NCBI GenBank assembly: GCA_036768485.1
Contig: JAVLUZ010000154.1
Span: 23,222,685-23,286,684 of the forward strand
Direction: 5' to 3'
DNA from: Mermis nigrescens
Lineage: Eukaryota > Nematoda > Enoplea > Mermithida > Mermithidae
Length of the DNA: 64,000 nt
Below, one piece after another: positions 47,093-57,963 of the stretch. Every line of letters begins with the position of its first letter. The first letter of the stretch is position 1. Made by a program: the position numbers and the translations under genes. The notes beneath the pieces are model-generated. The model had not been told where the DNA came from. It saw only the letters and a list, made by a program, of their open reading frames with translations, and ran no database searches.

Positions 47093-48530
47093 ATTAAAAA
47101 GGTGACGCAGCTTTAGTGAGAAATTATATACAGGCCGATTTCTATTTGCTGCTCATCAAGTAAAATCATGGAAAATTCGATAAATTCAAAAATTGTCGAT
47201 TTTCTCACTACAAACAGACTCTTATCTCCTTCTCAGTTTGGTTTTCTAAAATCAAAGTCTTGTGAATTACAACTACTTAAATGTAAACACAGTTGGACGG
47301 TATCTTTGAGTAATAGAACTCCTGTCGATGTTGCTTACATCGACTTTTCTAAAGCTTTTGATAAAATTCCTTTTCTAAGCTTTTATATAAGCTCTCTAAA
47401 TATGGAATAAAAGGTCTACTTTTTAATTGGCTCAAATCCTTTTTACATGGTCGATTTCAGCGTGTTTGTATTAACGGAGTTTTTTCTGACTTCATGCCTG
47501 TTGGCAGTGGTGTCCCCCAAGGTAGTTGTATTAGTCCTACTTTATTCTTGATCTATGTAAATGACCTATATGTAACTTGATTAAATACAGTAAAATTTAC
47601 CTCTTTGCCGATGATGTCAAAATCTTTGGTCCATCTTCTGATAATCATTTAATACAAAAAGATCTGGACAATATTTATATTTGGTCTATAAATTGGCAAC
47701 TCCCTGTTGCTTCGGAAAAATGTGCAGTTTTACATCTTGGTAAAAATAATCCAAAAAAGCTTTATTCTTTGAATAATATAAATATTCCAAATGATATTAG
47801 TTCCGTTCGTGATCTAGGTGTTTATATTTCCCACAATCTCAATTGTAAGGAACATTTAAATCACATAATTAAAAAAGCTGTTTCTCGTTGTTTTCTAATA
47901 CACAAAGCTTTTCTTTCTCGTGATAAAGATATTTTAGTTAGGGCCTATACTACTTATGTAAGACCTATGCTTGAGTATGCTGTTTCTGTATGGAATCCAT
48001 ATTATGCAAATGATATAAATCGTCTTGAAAATGTTCAGCGTAAATTTACTAAACGTCTTTTTGGTTTTAATAGCAATTTATCCTATCTTGAACGCCTAAA
48101 GCTTCTTAACCTGCCTTCTTTAGAACTTCGTCGTCTTCACATATGTCTATGTCTCATGTATCAAATTATTAATGGTTTATCTTGTATTGATGCTAATGAA
48201 TTTTTCATTTTTAGTCAAGGCACTACCCGATCAGTTAACAGTCGTAAACTTACGTTACCAGTTGTCCGTTCCAATGCTCACCTCAACGATTTTTCGCAAA
48301 GATACCGAAAAATCTGGAACTCCTTACCTAATCAAATAGTCTCTTCTCCCAAAATCCGTTTGTTCAAAAAAGAGCTCCTAAACATTGATTTTACAAATTT
48401 ATTGTTGGGGCATACCTAGTTGTATCACTTCCGTGATCTTTGTATGTCCTTTTGTTCAGTCACTATTTTATCATGTATTTGCGTTTTATCAAATTTCGTG
48501 TATTTTTCTGACAATAAACACTTTCTTGTC
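47093..48530 (+). pseudogene. LINE copy 5, 3' part: reverse transcriptase and tail
   Basis: Continues copy 5 after the insertion. RT blocks include RPISICCSSSKIMENS, QFGFLKSKSCELQLLKCKH, AYIDFSKAFDKIPF, GSGVPQGSCISPTLFL and LFADDVKIF (FADD at 47604-47615), followed by the thumb region EYAVSVWNPYY. It ends with a short C-terminal domain and a tail built from CTTGT units. Compared with copy 6 it has a 4-bp TATA insertion near 47127 and a 1-bp loss near 47372. A frame break at about 47577 is shared by both copies. Confidence 0.85.
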
Positions 48531-48536
48531 TTGATT

Positions 48537-50305
48537 CGTTTCTGATCCTTTAGAAAAGGTAAATTTGTTTAATAACTACTTTTTCTTCTGTTTTTTCTGT
48601 TGATAATAATCATCTTCCTTTTTTAGATTCGATGACCGGTTTTGCATTGCAAACCATTCATTTTGATGCTTGGAACGTGCAACTGGTTTTAAATCAAATA
48701 ATAGGTTCTTTTTCTATTGGTCCTGATGGACTGTCATTTTTTCTTGAAAAAAACTTTCAAATTATCTTGCTGAGCCTTTAGCTAGTATCTTTAATGTTTC
48801 ATTTTTGACTAGCACTATCCCCAATTTATGGAAATTGGCAAATGTAACCCCAGTCTTTAAAAAAGGTGACGCAGCTATAGTGAGAAATTACAGGCCGATT
48901 TCTATTTGCTGCTCATCAAGTAAAATCATGGAAAATTTGATAAATTCGAAAATTGTCGATTTTCTCACTACAAACAGACTCTTATCTCCTTCTCAGTTTG
49001 GTTTTCTAAAATCAAAGTCTTGTGAATTACAACTGCTTAAATGTAAACACAGTTGGGCGGTATCTTTGAGTAATAGAACTCCTGTCGATGTTGCTTACAT
49101 CGACTTTTCTAAAGCTTTTGATAAAATTCCCTTTTCTAAGCTTTTATACAAGCTCTCCAAATATGGAATAAAAGGTCTACTTTTTAATTGGCTCAAATCC
49201 TTTTTACATGGTCGATTTCAGCGTGTTTGTATTAACGGAGTTTTTTCTGACTTCATGCCTGTTGGCAGTGGTGTCCCCCAAGGTAGTTGTATTAGTCCTA
49301 CTTTATTCTTGATCTATGTAAATGACCTATATGTAACTTGATTAAATACAGTAAAATTTACCTCTTTGCCGATGATGTCAAAATCTTTGGTCCATCTTCT
49401 GATAATCTTTTAATACAAAAAGATCTGGACAATATTTATATTTGGTCTATAAATTGGCAACTTCCTGATGCTTCGGAAAAATGTGCAGTTTTACATCTTG
49501 GTAAAAATAATCCAAAAAAGCTTTATTCTTTGAATAATATAAATATTCCAAATGATATTAGTTCCGTTCGTGATCTAGGTGTTTATATTTCCCACAATCT
49601 CAATTGTAAGGAACATTTAAATCACATAATTGAAAAAGCTGTTTCTCGTTGTTTTCTAATACACAAAGCTTTTCTTTCTCGTGATAAAGATATTTTAGTT
49701 AGGGCCTATACTACTTATGTAAGACCTATGCTTGAGTATGCTGTTTCTGTATGGAATCCATATTATGCAAATGATATAAATCGTCTTGAAAATGTTCAGC
49801 GTAAATTTACTAAACGTCTTTTTGGTTTTAATAGCAATTTATCCTATCTTGAACGCCTAAAGCTTCTTAACCTGCCTTCTTTAGAACTTCGTCGTCTTCA
49901 CATATGTCTATGTCTCATGTATCAAATTATTAATGGTTTATCTTGTATTGATGCTAATGAATTTTTCATTTTTAGTCAAGGCACTACCCGATCAGTTAAC
50001 AGTCGTAAACTTACGTTACCAGTTGTCCGTTCCAATGCTCACCTCAACGATTTTTCGCAAAGATACCGAAAAATCTGGAACTCCTCTACCTAATCAAATA
50101 GTCTCTTCTCCCAAAATCCGTTTGTTTAAAAAAGAGCTCCTAAACATTGATTTTACAAATTTATTGTTGGGGCATACCTAGTTGTATCACTTCCGTGATC
50201 TTTGTATGTCCTTTTGTTCAGTCACTATTTTATCATGTATTTGCGTTTTATCAAATTTCATGTATTTTTCTGACAATAAACACTTTCTTGTCTTGTTCTT
50301 GATTC
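48537..50305 (+). pseudogene. LINE copy 6, 5'-truncated, inserted in the tail of copy 5
   Basis: A near-identical but 5'-truncated copy starting at the position equivalent to about 45910 of copy 5. It retains the RT from SIGPDGL through PVFKKGDAAIVRNYRPIS to the polymerase core FADD (49365-49376) and C-terminal region. It lands in the last bases of copy 5; the 11-base TCTTGATTCGT occurs at the copy 5/copy 6 junction and again after copy 6, as expected of a target-site duplication. The frames 48805-49341 and 49338-50093 overlap by 4 bases, and a late frameshift sits at about 50083. Confidence 0.85.
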
Positions 50306-50489
50306 GTATTCCATTTTCTACATAGTTGACTGACTATTTTTAGAAACATTTTTGTGAATTTCCATCATTCTTCTATTTATTCAGAATTTCTAAATTTTCC
50401 ATTGATACCGGCAGCTCTTCCCATGAATACCGACCCGGTTCCCATTGATACCGGGTAAAATGAAGTTGCACGATTTATCCATGTATGCC

Positions 50490-50646
50490 CCTCAGCCCTA
50501 AAAGAGGTGGTTTCCATTGAATTCTTACCGTATCTAAGGTATAAGGCTAGTAAAATTTGCAAACTACAATTCATCCTTTGATTCCCCTTATGCTTAAAAA
50601 AACCTTGGTCGTGCCCCTCGAAACTAAATCCTGGATACGGGCCAGA
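50490..50646 (+). mobile_element. Family K fragment (right part)
   Basis: Matches 52520-52680 (AGAGGTGGTTTCCATTG, ATCTAAGGTAT, TCCTGGATACGGGCC). The left end is not recognisable. Two short GATACCGG repeats precede it (50404-50460). Confidence 0.55.
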
Positions 50647-50741
50647 ACAATAGTATCAAAATTTTCAGGCCCTAGAAGAAGTGTACTGCGTAGTTCTTGC
50701 TGAATGCTTTTTCACGCGATATCGTGCTGTATTTCTTAGAA

Positions 50742-50951
50742 ATGCCAAATCCAATAATTGGTTTAAATTCGAACTTATCTTTACCGACTGACAAACGGGA
50801 AGTCGTTGAGAAGCTACAAAGTGGGATGTTTCGTGTTGTTCATGACGGCCCATTTCACAGAAAACTCAGATCTGGTATCTGGGATCAATTTGGTCGTGTT
50901 TTTGATCGTTATACCCCATTACCTTTTGTTTCTTGCATGTATTGCAAGTGT
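50742..50951 (+). CDS. BED-like protein exon 1 (residues 1-70)
   Basis: ATG with a purine at -3 opens MPNPIIGLN. The BED aromatic segment SGIWDQFGRVFD and the first metal pair CMYC (residues 65-68) follow. It ends TGT before a perfect donor GTAAGT at 50952, phase 0. The frame also stays open a little 5' of the ATG, so the exon could start further upstream. Confidence 0.65.
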
Positions 50952-53900
50952 GTAAGTGCAATAAATTCTTTTAATTCTCGAATTTTGGGAATAAAATTAA
51001 TTCGTTTATATATTTATGCATATTTATATACGTCACGTTGCGAGTTTCAGATCGATACTGTAATCGTGTAGAAAATATGGATTCATCTTATCTATATATG
51101 ACTGAGGAGTCGATTTAAAAAAGCTCAGGATTGCTGTCGACGCGGAAATATAAATGTTTCTTGGCATGAATCTTCAAATCTTGTCTGCACTGTTAAAACG
51201 TTTACAAATTTCCGTATATTTTTAATAAGTTAACTTAATGAATTTTGACTGTTTGAAAATCTAATTTTTTTTAAATCTTCGAGATTCTCGTGTCAGCAGA
51301 ATCGCATGTATATACATAATCGGGAGGGGGTTCATTCTCCCAGAAAAGTTTTAGCCCCGTTGAAATTATTTCGCCTTTCCCCAGATTTCGCGATTTTCCG
51401 AAAATTTCGTAAAAAGGTGCTTTCTTAAGCTTATTTAGCTAATACAATTATTCAAAAGTGTAAAATTTTCGGGGCTTCGCTATATACTCATTTTTGACGA
51501 TATTTTACTTAATTTAGTCAGATAATTTTGATATTTTTCTAATTTTTCTTATATTTGGGCGCCTTAGAATAACAGCACCGTCAGAAGCGCCAAAAATGAC
51601 GTTGTTGACGTTTATTCAACGTTTTTGATCTAAAAACGGTATTCTAGTAAAAAATTTTCATTATTTTTGGTAATTACCTACAATCATAGGTGGGCGGCAC
51701 CAAAGTTCTGGAGGGGAGTGCAAGATTTTTTCAAAGGTCAAAAAATGCCTTAAAAGTTGTGGTATGGCGGAAACAACACCATTTTTCAACGTTTCTCATC
51801 GAGCACTAACCATCGGCATCAAAAAATTGCGGAAAAAACGGAAAAAATTTCAAAAACTGAAATCTGGGGGGTATTTTGGTTTCTCGGGGGGGTGCATACC
51901 CCCAAAACCCCCCACGCTCAGGTATGCCTACAATCGAAACACTATTTTTTCAGCGCGATGCGAAAGAAACCCATCCTGTGCTTTATGTCCTTTTTTATAA
52001 TTTCTTTAGCATTTGCCTACTATTTTCTTTTTTCATCATTCTATTATTTTTTTATTCATTAGGCAGTAGGTATGCAGTCAGACCCGTATCGAGGGGGATA
52101 GGGGGTATGTGCTTCCCCTTTACTCCACCTTTAAGTTTTTAGCCCGAAATCGCTAAAAAATTTGACGCTTCGCATCGAATTTTTAATTATAATTATTGTC
52201 TATTTAGTTCCAATCGCGCGGTTTAAATAAACAAGTCTTTATACAACCTAAAGCGTATTTTGCATCTAAATGTCTTCTGTTCTTCACAGATTCTATGCAG
52301 AAAATGAGATTTTTTCAAGAAATAATAATGACAACAACTTTTTGGCGGTGATTATGAATTTGTCGATGAACTTTGGCTTTGGGATGAATTTAGAATTATG
52401 ATGTGGCTGATTTTGCAAAAAAAGTTTGGCGTTACGACTCAAGATTGAAGTGCTCTTCGTACATTGTTTTCCAGGGCTCTGTCCCGGACCATGCTGAGGG
52501 GCGCTTGAGTGCGCCACTCCAGACCCTTTAGCCCTGAAAGAGGTGGTTTCCATTGGATTCTTACCATATCTAAGGTATCCGGATAGTAAAATTTTCGAAC
52601 TAAAATTCATCCTTTGGTCCTCCTTGTCTTTTAAAAAAATTTGTTCAGCCCCTCCAAACGAAATCCTGGATACGGGCCTGTTTACAGTGTGTACCTATTT
52701 AATTTACAATATTGCTACTCTTATCAGAGCTTTTGCATATACATATAAGGCTATATTTAAATTTTTTCACTTTTCATTAGATATTACATTTTGTAGGTGT
52801 ACCCCTACTCAGCTCGTACGGGTACTTCTGCCATTTTAAAACATCGTTGTACCATGTTTCCTCTAAAGTCGGCGTCCTGCGGTCAAGTGATTCTGGAAAG
52901 TGCTGTGGCATCGTCTACTGATGGACATAGTTTTGATGCCAATTTGCGTAATTTGTCCATTGATCCCTATGATCCAGACATGCACAGCTCAGCATGGGAA
53001 TTTCGGGGTTGGGGGGTTAAATTTGAAGTGCCTTGTTGGCTCAATTTGCGCGTCTTAACATCGTTTTTCGGCGTTTCTGACGATGCTCTATCTTTCTAGC
53101 GCATGAGAACATTTTAAGAAATTTTTAAAGAAGAAAAAAAGTTGAGTAAGTTGAATAAAATACAATCCAAAAGTTAGTCCGAAAATTTAAAACATTTGAG
53201 CAATTTGATGGCTAAAATCGGTTAAAATGGCACCTCTCCTACGAGTTTTATGGAAACTTTTTGGAAAACCGCGAAATCTGAGCTCTCCTTCAAGAGAGCA
53301 TGAGTGCCCGTCGGTTAATACAAGTTTGGTAAGATACATTAAACAGGGTTAAGAATGAAATCCGCGAAATGAGTCATACCTTCTTAATCTACTGAGTTAT
53401 TCAAATTCTTGAAAGTAGGACTATCTGCAATCTGCATTGTGAGCATATACAATCTTGTAGGGGGCTTTGGTGGTTTTAGCCCCCCTCTTCTATTCCCTCC
53501 CGAAATTCGCAATTTTTTGGAAAGTTTCGCAAAAAAAATTTTAAAATTCGTGGGAGAGGTATTTTTAGGCGTTTTCAGCTATCTGTTTGCTCAGAAGTGT
53601 CAAATTTTTTGGCGCTTCGCGCCATATGCTCATGTGTTGACTATATTTTGTTCACTTTCGACTTTTTTGATTTTTTTTCGAAATTTTTCTGATGTTTTTA
53701 TGCTCTAGAAATATAGAGCATCGTCAGAAACGCCTAAAACGATGTTTGTGACACATACCTACCATTTTTTAATCCCAAAAAAGGCACTATAATTTCACTC
53801 CCCTCTCCCCCAGATTTCCATGCTGTGCATGTCTGATTGTTGAGAATATATACGTATTTCTAATATCGTAAACTTAACTCTTAGTCACACTGTCATTTCG

Positions 53901-56900
53901 TTCACTTTAAAAACGATAGTGCTACTTAGCGAATATCTTTGGCTTATCTAGGTATTTTTAAACTGTTTGATAACAAATACAAAAAATAAGTATCATATTG
54001 GAGAACGTCATCGTTTTTCTCAATAAGTCAGTCGGGTTAAGTGAAAGTTAATGGGTCGGAACCGAGCGTGCACAGTATGGGAATTCTGATTCTGGGGGGA
54101 TTATAAAGTGCTTTTTTAGGGTCCTAAAATAGTAGGTACGCGTCAAAAATATCGTTTGTCAGCGTTTCTGACGATGCTCTATCATTCTAGAGCATAGAAA
54201 CAAAAAATTTCAAAAAAGTCGAAAAATTTAGAGCGAATTGAATAAAGTGTAGTAAAAACATGAGTATAATGACGCGAAGCGCCGAAAATTTGGCACTTTT
54301 GAGCAAATAGGTAGCTAAAAACGCTTAAAAAGCATCTTTTCTACAAATTTTTAGAAAATTTTCGGAATTTTCCTAAAATCGCTTCTGGGGGTGAAAATTT
54401 TTCTGGGGGGCTGGGGTAAAAACCCCCTTCAAATCACCCCCATGATCATGTATGCTTGGAGCTATATATGAAACGGCTCGAAATTTCGGGTGGATTTCTC
54501 GGCGATTTTCAGGGTGGATAAATGATAAATGACCTCCAAGTTTTGGCCAAAAACGGTCAAAAATACATAAACCAGCTTTTCGACTTTTTGCGATTCGGAA
54601 AGATGGATGTGTGAAAATTTTGGTTAAACATAATTTTCTTACTTTATCAGCTCCGTTCAATTTTAAGGTCACTCTTACCCCAAGATAATAATTTTATTAT
54701 TTTTTATTTTTTCAAAATCTTTTTAATCAAATTTTTGAATAGAAAACGATCGGAATTCAACGTTGATGACGCCGGTTACATCGGACGCTCTTCAAGCATT
54801 TGAATGCGAGGAAACTGAGGAGCATTCCGTCGCCAACGCCTCGCCTCCGCCGCCACTCGCAGCCAATTTTCACACCACCCGTCAACACAGGTCTACGTTG
54901 TCCGCATCATTGGCGCGACGACGTAAATTACTCCCATCAGCTGCGTTAGAGAGGTATCAATTTATGGGCAAAAAATGAATTTTTTTGTAGAAATGAGACC
55001 GAATTAGTGCCAAGAACTGAAAACAACGACGACTTTCATGCGAAACTGCTAAGAAGCGACCAGAAACTGGCATTTGTGACAATTTTTCTATATTTTGACG
55101 TTTATATTAATTCTATTGATTCTTGGATGCCTTACATCAAAACAAGAAAAGTCGGAACAAATTAACAAAATATAGTCATGACATGGGTATAATGGCGCGA
55201 AGCGCCGAAAATTTCGCACTTCTGAGCAAATATGTAGATATATAGCTAAAAACGCTTTAAAAAGCATCTTTTCGACAAATTTTCAGATAGTTTTTGGAAC
55301 TTCCAAAAAATCCCCAATTCTTGGGGGGTGGTTAAAAAATTTTGGGGGGTGAAACTCTCCAACCCCCCTTCTTCCCCTGAGATCATGTATGTCTCGATTT
55401 TGGCCGAAAAACCATTGCTCTTTGCCTTTTTTGAAAAACCATAGCCTTTTTGAGATCAGAAAATCAGCTATACAGTTTTTTGGTCTCAGAAAACTAGCTA
55501 TATAGTCTTTTTGAGCTCAGAAATGCTATTTCGTTGTCTTTCTCTGAGTTTCAAAAGGATATATAGCTATTTTCTCGACTCCGAAAAGGAATTAATAGCT
55601 ATTTTTAGTTCAAAAAGGCTATATAGCTATGTTTGTGAATCCAAAAAGGCTTATTCTTTTTACCCCAAAAGGACTATGAAGCCGTTTTTATGGAGCACAT
55701 CGCTATCTAGCAATTTTTGGTTTTCATTCCCCCCTGAAAGTTTTACTTTATGGAATATTGCCCCCCAGAGCTATAAAAAAATGATTGCTTCATATATAGC
55801 CATTCGGCCGAAAAACGCTGCCATGTAGCCTTTTTAGGCTCCGTTATCTATCTATATATCCTTTTTTGGACTCAGATACATGTTTTTCAGAAATGCTTTG
55901 TACTTGGTTTTTTTCTGAATTTCAAAGGGATTTATAGCTACTTTTCTGACTTCAATAAAGTCTAAATAGCTATTTTAGTCCAAAAAGGCTATTTAGCTAT
56001 GTTTGTGAGTTCAAGAAGGCTATATATTAGCCACAAATGCTCGAAAACGATGGTTTCGGAGCACGGTTTTTCCTATTCGGCAAAGATTTTTCCCGATGTA
56101 CAAAAACTTATCAGGACCGTCTTTGTATGTGTACAAAGATTTTTGGGGAGACGAAAACTAGAAATGTGTAAAATTCCCAAAAATTTTCGGCGCTTAGCGC
56201 TAAAATGAGTTATATGTCTTTAAAATGGCTGAATTTGTATTTAGAATGGAAAAATGTTAAATTTTTTTTGAGACAATTTTTAGTAATTTTTGGCGTCAGA
56301 AACCCAGAAATTAGCTAAAATAGACTGCCAAAGGTCGGAAACCCATGTTTTACCACACTCATATCGCTACTGTACTTTATTATAGTACACAAAAATTTGC
56401 ATGTACAAAATGTACAAAGACTTTTGGGGACCATCTTTGTACATGTACAAAGGGAAAGGGACCTTGTGCAAAAAAAACTCTGTTTCAAACCGATATCAAC
56501 ATTTTTAGCTGTTAACGTAAATCTTTTTTTACAAAGCACTTATGTAGCAGATTTCTGATTTTCACCCCTTCCTGAAAGTTTGACCTTGCACGCTTATGTT
56601 CTCTAAATCGAAATTTGTCTCGTAAAATCAGGCCATTCTAGGAGTATCATAGTCAAGAGATTTCACTGGCACTTGGGCTTAATCATGGCTATCCTGGCCA
56701 GTGATGTGCCGATGAATTTTATTGCGCCAAAATCGCGTTAACAAGGCGTACGCGCTATATACTCATCCCTTGACTATACATATTTTGTTCAATTTGTTCG
56801 ACTTCTTTTGATTTTTTTCGACATTATTTATGTTTTTTTGCTCTAGAAGGATGAAGCTTCGTCAGAAACGCCGAAAAACGATGTTTTGACTCTTATCCAT

Positions 56901-57464
56901 TATTTTTATAGGCCCAAAAAGGCACTTTAAAATTTCTTCCCTCTCTCTCAGAATTCCGACGCTGTGCATGCCTGAACACAACCGTCCTGGAATTGCTATT
57001 TTCCCATTATCTTCAGAAATTTCGGTAAATTTATTGTTATCTTTACCCGCTGTTTATTTCTGGATGGTCACTTTATGTCAAAATATGTACGAAAATTGTG
57101 CTCACTCATTATTCAAAAATATTCTTGGTTATTTAAATGTTCATCGTATCATTTATTTTTTTGTTTTAATTGCGGGATATTAAAGAGAAAAATAACTAAA
57201 TTTTTAAGCAAGTACTTTCTGCTGTACTTCTGCTTCTTCGTCTTGCTTACAGATTCTTGATAAATCTAGAGTTTTTTAATGACGTGCAGAATGCGCGCCC
57301 GGCTGGAAAATGAGCGGCTTGTGGCAGAAATAGATTATTTCCGTACCTTGACTAGAAAGACAAACGAAGAAATTAAACGAGTGCAATTGGAACAACTGAA
57401 AGTGCAGAAAGAACTCGGTATTATAGAAGTTGTTGATCATGAATCTATTACTCGACGCGCTTGA
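50742..57464 (+). CDS. BED-like zinc-finger plus coiled-coil protein, four exons
   Basis: Exons are 50742-50951, 52797 to about 52947, 54743-54953 and 57290-57464. If exon 2 ends at 52947 (phase 1, weak donor GTAATT), the joined frame is 747 nt, 248 residues, and every phase matches. The N-terminal part reads IWDQFGRVFD (aromatic cluster of BED fingers), then CMYC (C65, C68), then RTGTSAILKHRC (H86, C88). This is the layout of BED fingers at the N-terminus of hAT transposases and ZBED-type proteins. The C-terminal exon is a charged, leucine-spaced coiled coil. No RNase-H-like transposase core or hATC dimerisation domain is visible, so it is either a small DNA-binding host protein, possibly transposase-derived, or part of one. 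The exon structure is inferred from splice sites and frame. Confidence 0.6.
51310..51640 (+). mobile_element. Family D-like element, diverged
   Basis: TACATAATCGGGAGGGGG start, GGGGCTTCGC hairpin remnant at about 51471, CACCGTCAGAAGCGCC block. The right end is unclear. Confidence 0.45.
51685..51926 (+). mobile_element. Family A hAT-like MITE, copy 8
   Basis: 242 bp with a perfect 8-bp duplication CCTACAAT (51677-51684, 51927-51934). TIRs CATAGGTGGGC and CATACCTGAGC. It lies in intron 1 of the BED-like gene. Confidence 0.83.
52079..52680. mobile_element. Family K hAT-like element, copy 2
   Basis: 602 bp from CAGACCCGTATCGAGG to GATACGGGCCTG, with duplication TATGCAGT / TTTACAGT (6 of 8). It lies in intron 1 of the BED-like gene, about 115 bases before exon 2. 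Confidence 0.7.
52797..52947 (+). CDS. BED-like protein exon 2 (second half of finger)
   Basis: Follows acceptor TTTTGTAG in phase 0 and reads VYPYSARTGTSAILKHRC, supplying the His/Cys half of the finger begun in exon 1. The exact end is uncertain. A weak donor (C|GTAATT at 52947/52948) gives the phase required by exon 3. The coding-like frame continues (RNLSIDPYDPD) to about 52978, where a family-D element begins. The element may therefore interrupt the exon or begin in the intron. Confidence 0.55.
52979..53310 (-). mobile_element. Family D element abutting exon 2 of the BED-like gene
   Basis: Reverse orientation; begins CATGCACAGC right after the coding-like frame of exon 2 and contains GTTTCTGACGATGCTC. 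The distal end is degraded (AGAGCATGAGTG) and no duplication is recognisable. Sequence just after it (AGTGCCCGTCGG to TTTG|GTAAGA at 53338) looks exon-like with a donor, so it may have split an exon. Confidence 0.55.
53444..53835 (+). mobile_element. Family D element
   Basis: Full-length-looking copy, left end CATATACAATCTTG, right end GCTGTGCATGTCTG, hairpin at 53611-53623, CTCTAGAAATATAGAGCATC mirror block. The target duplication is weak. Confidence 0.65.
54067..54454 (-). mobile_element. Family D element
   Basis: Reverse orientation: GCGTGCACAGTATGGGAATT to GATCATGTATG. Hairpin variant at 54271-54283. In intron 2 of the BED-like gene. Confidence 0.65.
54472..54600 (+). mobile_element. Family C fragment
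   Basis: AAACGGCTCGAAATTTCGGG, GGCGATTTTCAGGG and TGACCTCCAAGTTTTGGCC match the left half of family C. The right half is lost. Confidence 0.5.
54743..54953 (+). CDS. BED-like protein exon 3 (linker)
   Basis: Follows acceptor TTGAATAG after an AT-rich tract. It encodes a low-complexity linker with acidic, Pro-rich (SPPPPLAA) and basic (SLARRRKLL) stretches, and ends GAGAG before donor GTATCA at 54954. Two bases of an Arg codon are completed by the first base of exon 4, which supports the join. Confidence 0.6.
55180..55397 (-). mobile_element. Family D element, partial
   Basis: Reverse orientation, G-rich half only: hairpin 55194-55206, AAAAGCATCTTTTCGAC, GAGATCATGTATG end. Confidence 0.55.
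55400..56045 (+). repeat. Degenerate array of GGCTATATAGCTAT units
   Basis: More than ten imperfect 40-60 bp units built from (A)AAAAGG-CTATATAGCTAT-TTTT and a TGAGTTC/TCAGAAA word. The palindrome ATAGCTAT recurs. Related words occur at 8625-8705. It lies in intron 3 of the BED-like gene; open frames there are by-products. Confidence 0.65.
56062..56482 (-). mobile_element. Family B hAT-like MITE, copy 6
   Basis: 421 bp, reverse orientation, TIRs CACGGTTTTTCC and CAGAGTTTTTTTTGC. The target duplication is weak. It lies in intron 3 of the BED-like gene. Confidence 0.72.
56740..56972 (+). mobile_element. Family D element, partial
   Basis: The right part of the family: GCTCTAGAAGGATGAAGC, GTCAGAAACGCC and end CGCTGTGCATGCCTG. 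Confidence 0.55.
57290..57464 (+). CDS. BED-like protein exon 4 (C-terminal coiled coil)
   Basis: Follows acceptor GACGTGCAG. It reads MRARLENERLVAEIDYF and continues as a charged helix with regularly spaced hydrophobics (IKRVQLEQLKVQKELGII), a probable coiled coil. It ends ITRRA then TGA at 57462-57464. Base use is clearly more GC-rich and gene-like than the surrounding repeats. Confidence 0.65.
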
Positions 57465-57535
57465 ATAGTCAATTTGTTTATTTTATATTCCTTCGCTGTC
57501 ATGCAGACAGGTAGAAGGGGAATTGGGGTCCTCTG

Positions 57536-57768
57536 CATACCTGGGCGTGGAGGGGGTTCAGGGGGTATGCATTCCCTTCCCCAGAAACCGAAATACCCCA
57601 TCCCCCAGAATTCAGTTTTGTTTTTTCGCAATTTTTTGATGCCAATGTATAGTGCTCGATGAGAAACGTTGAAAAATGGTGTTTTTTCGCAATACCACAA
57701 TTTCTAAGGCCATTTTTTACCTTTGAAAAAATCCTGCACCCCTAGAACTTTGGTTCCGCCCACCTATG
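57536..57768 (-). mobile_element. Family A hAT-like MITE, copy 9
   Basis: 233 bp, reverse orientation, duplication GTCCTCTG / GTCCCCTG (7 of 8). It lies 70 bases beyond the stop codon of the BED-like gene. Confidence 0.8.
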
Positions 57769-57963
57769 GTCCCCTGACCTGAGTTTCGTTGTTCCCCATC
57801 CCCATAAGACCGAGATTTTCGGCAAAAAGTTGCGTTTTACGCCATTTTTGTTTGCATTTTTGCCGATAAATGAAAGTCATTTACCCTAGCCCTCCTTAAA
57901 ATGGCCGACTACCTCTCCAAAAATTTTGAATTATTACATGTCTTTTATTACGCATATATACAT

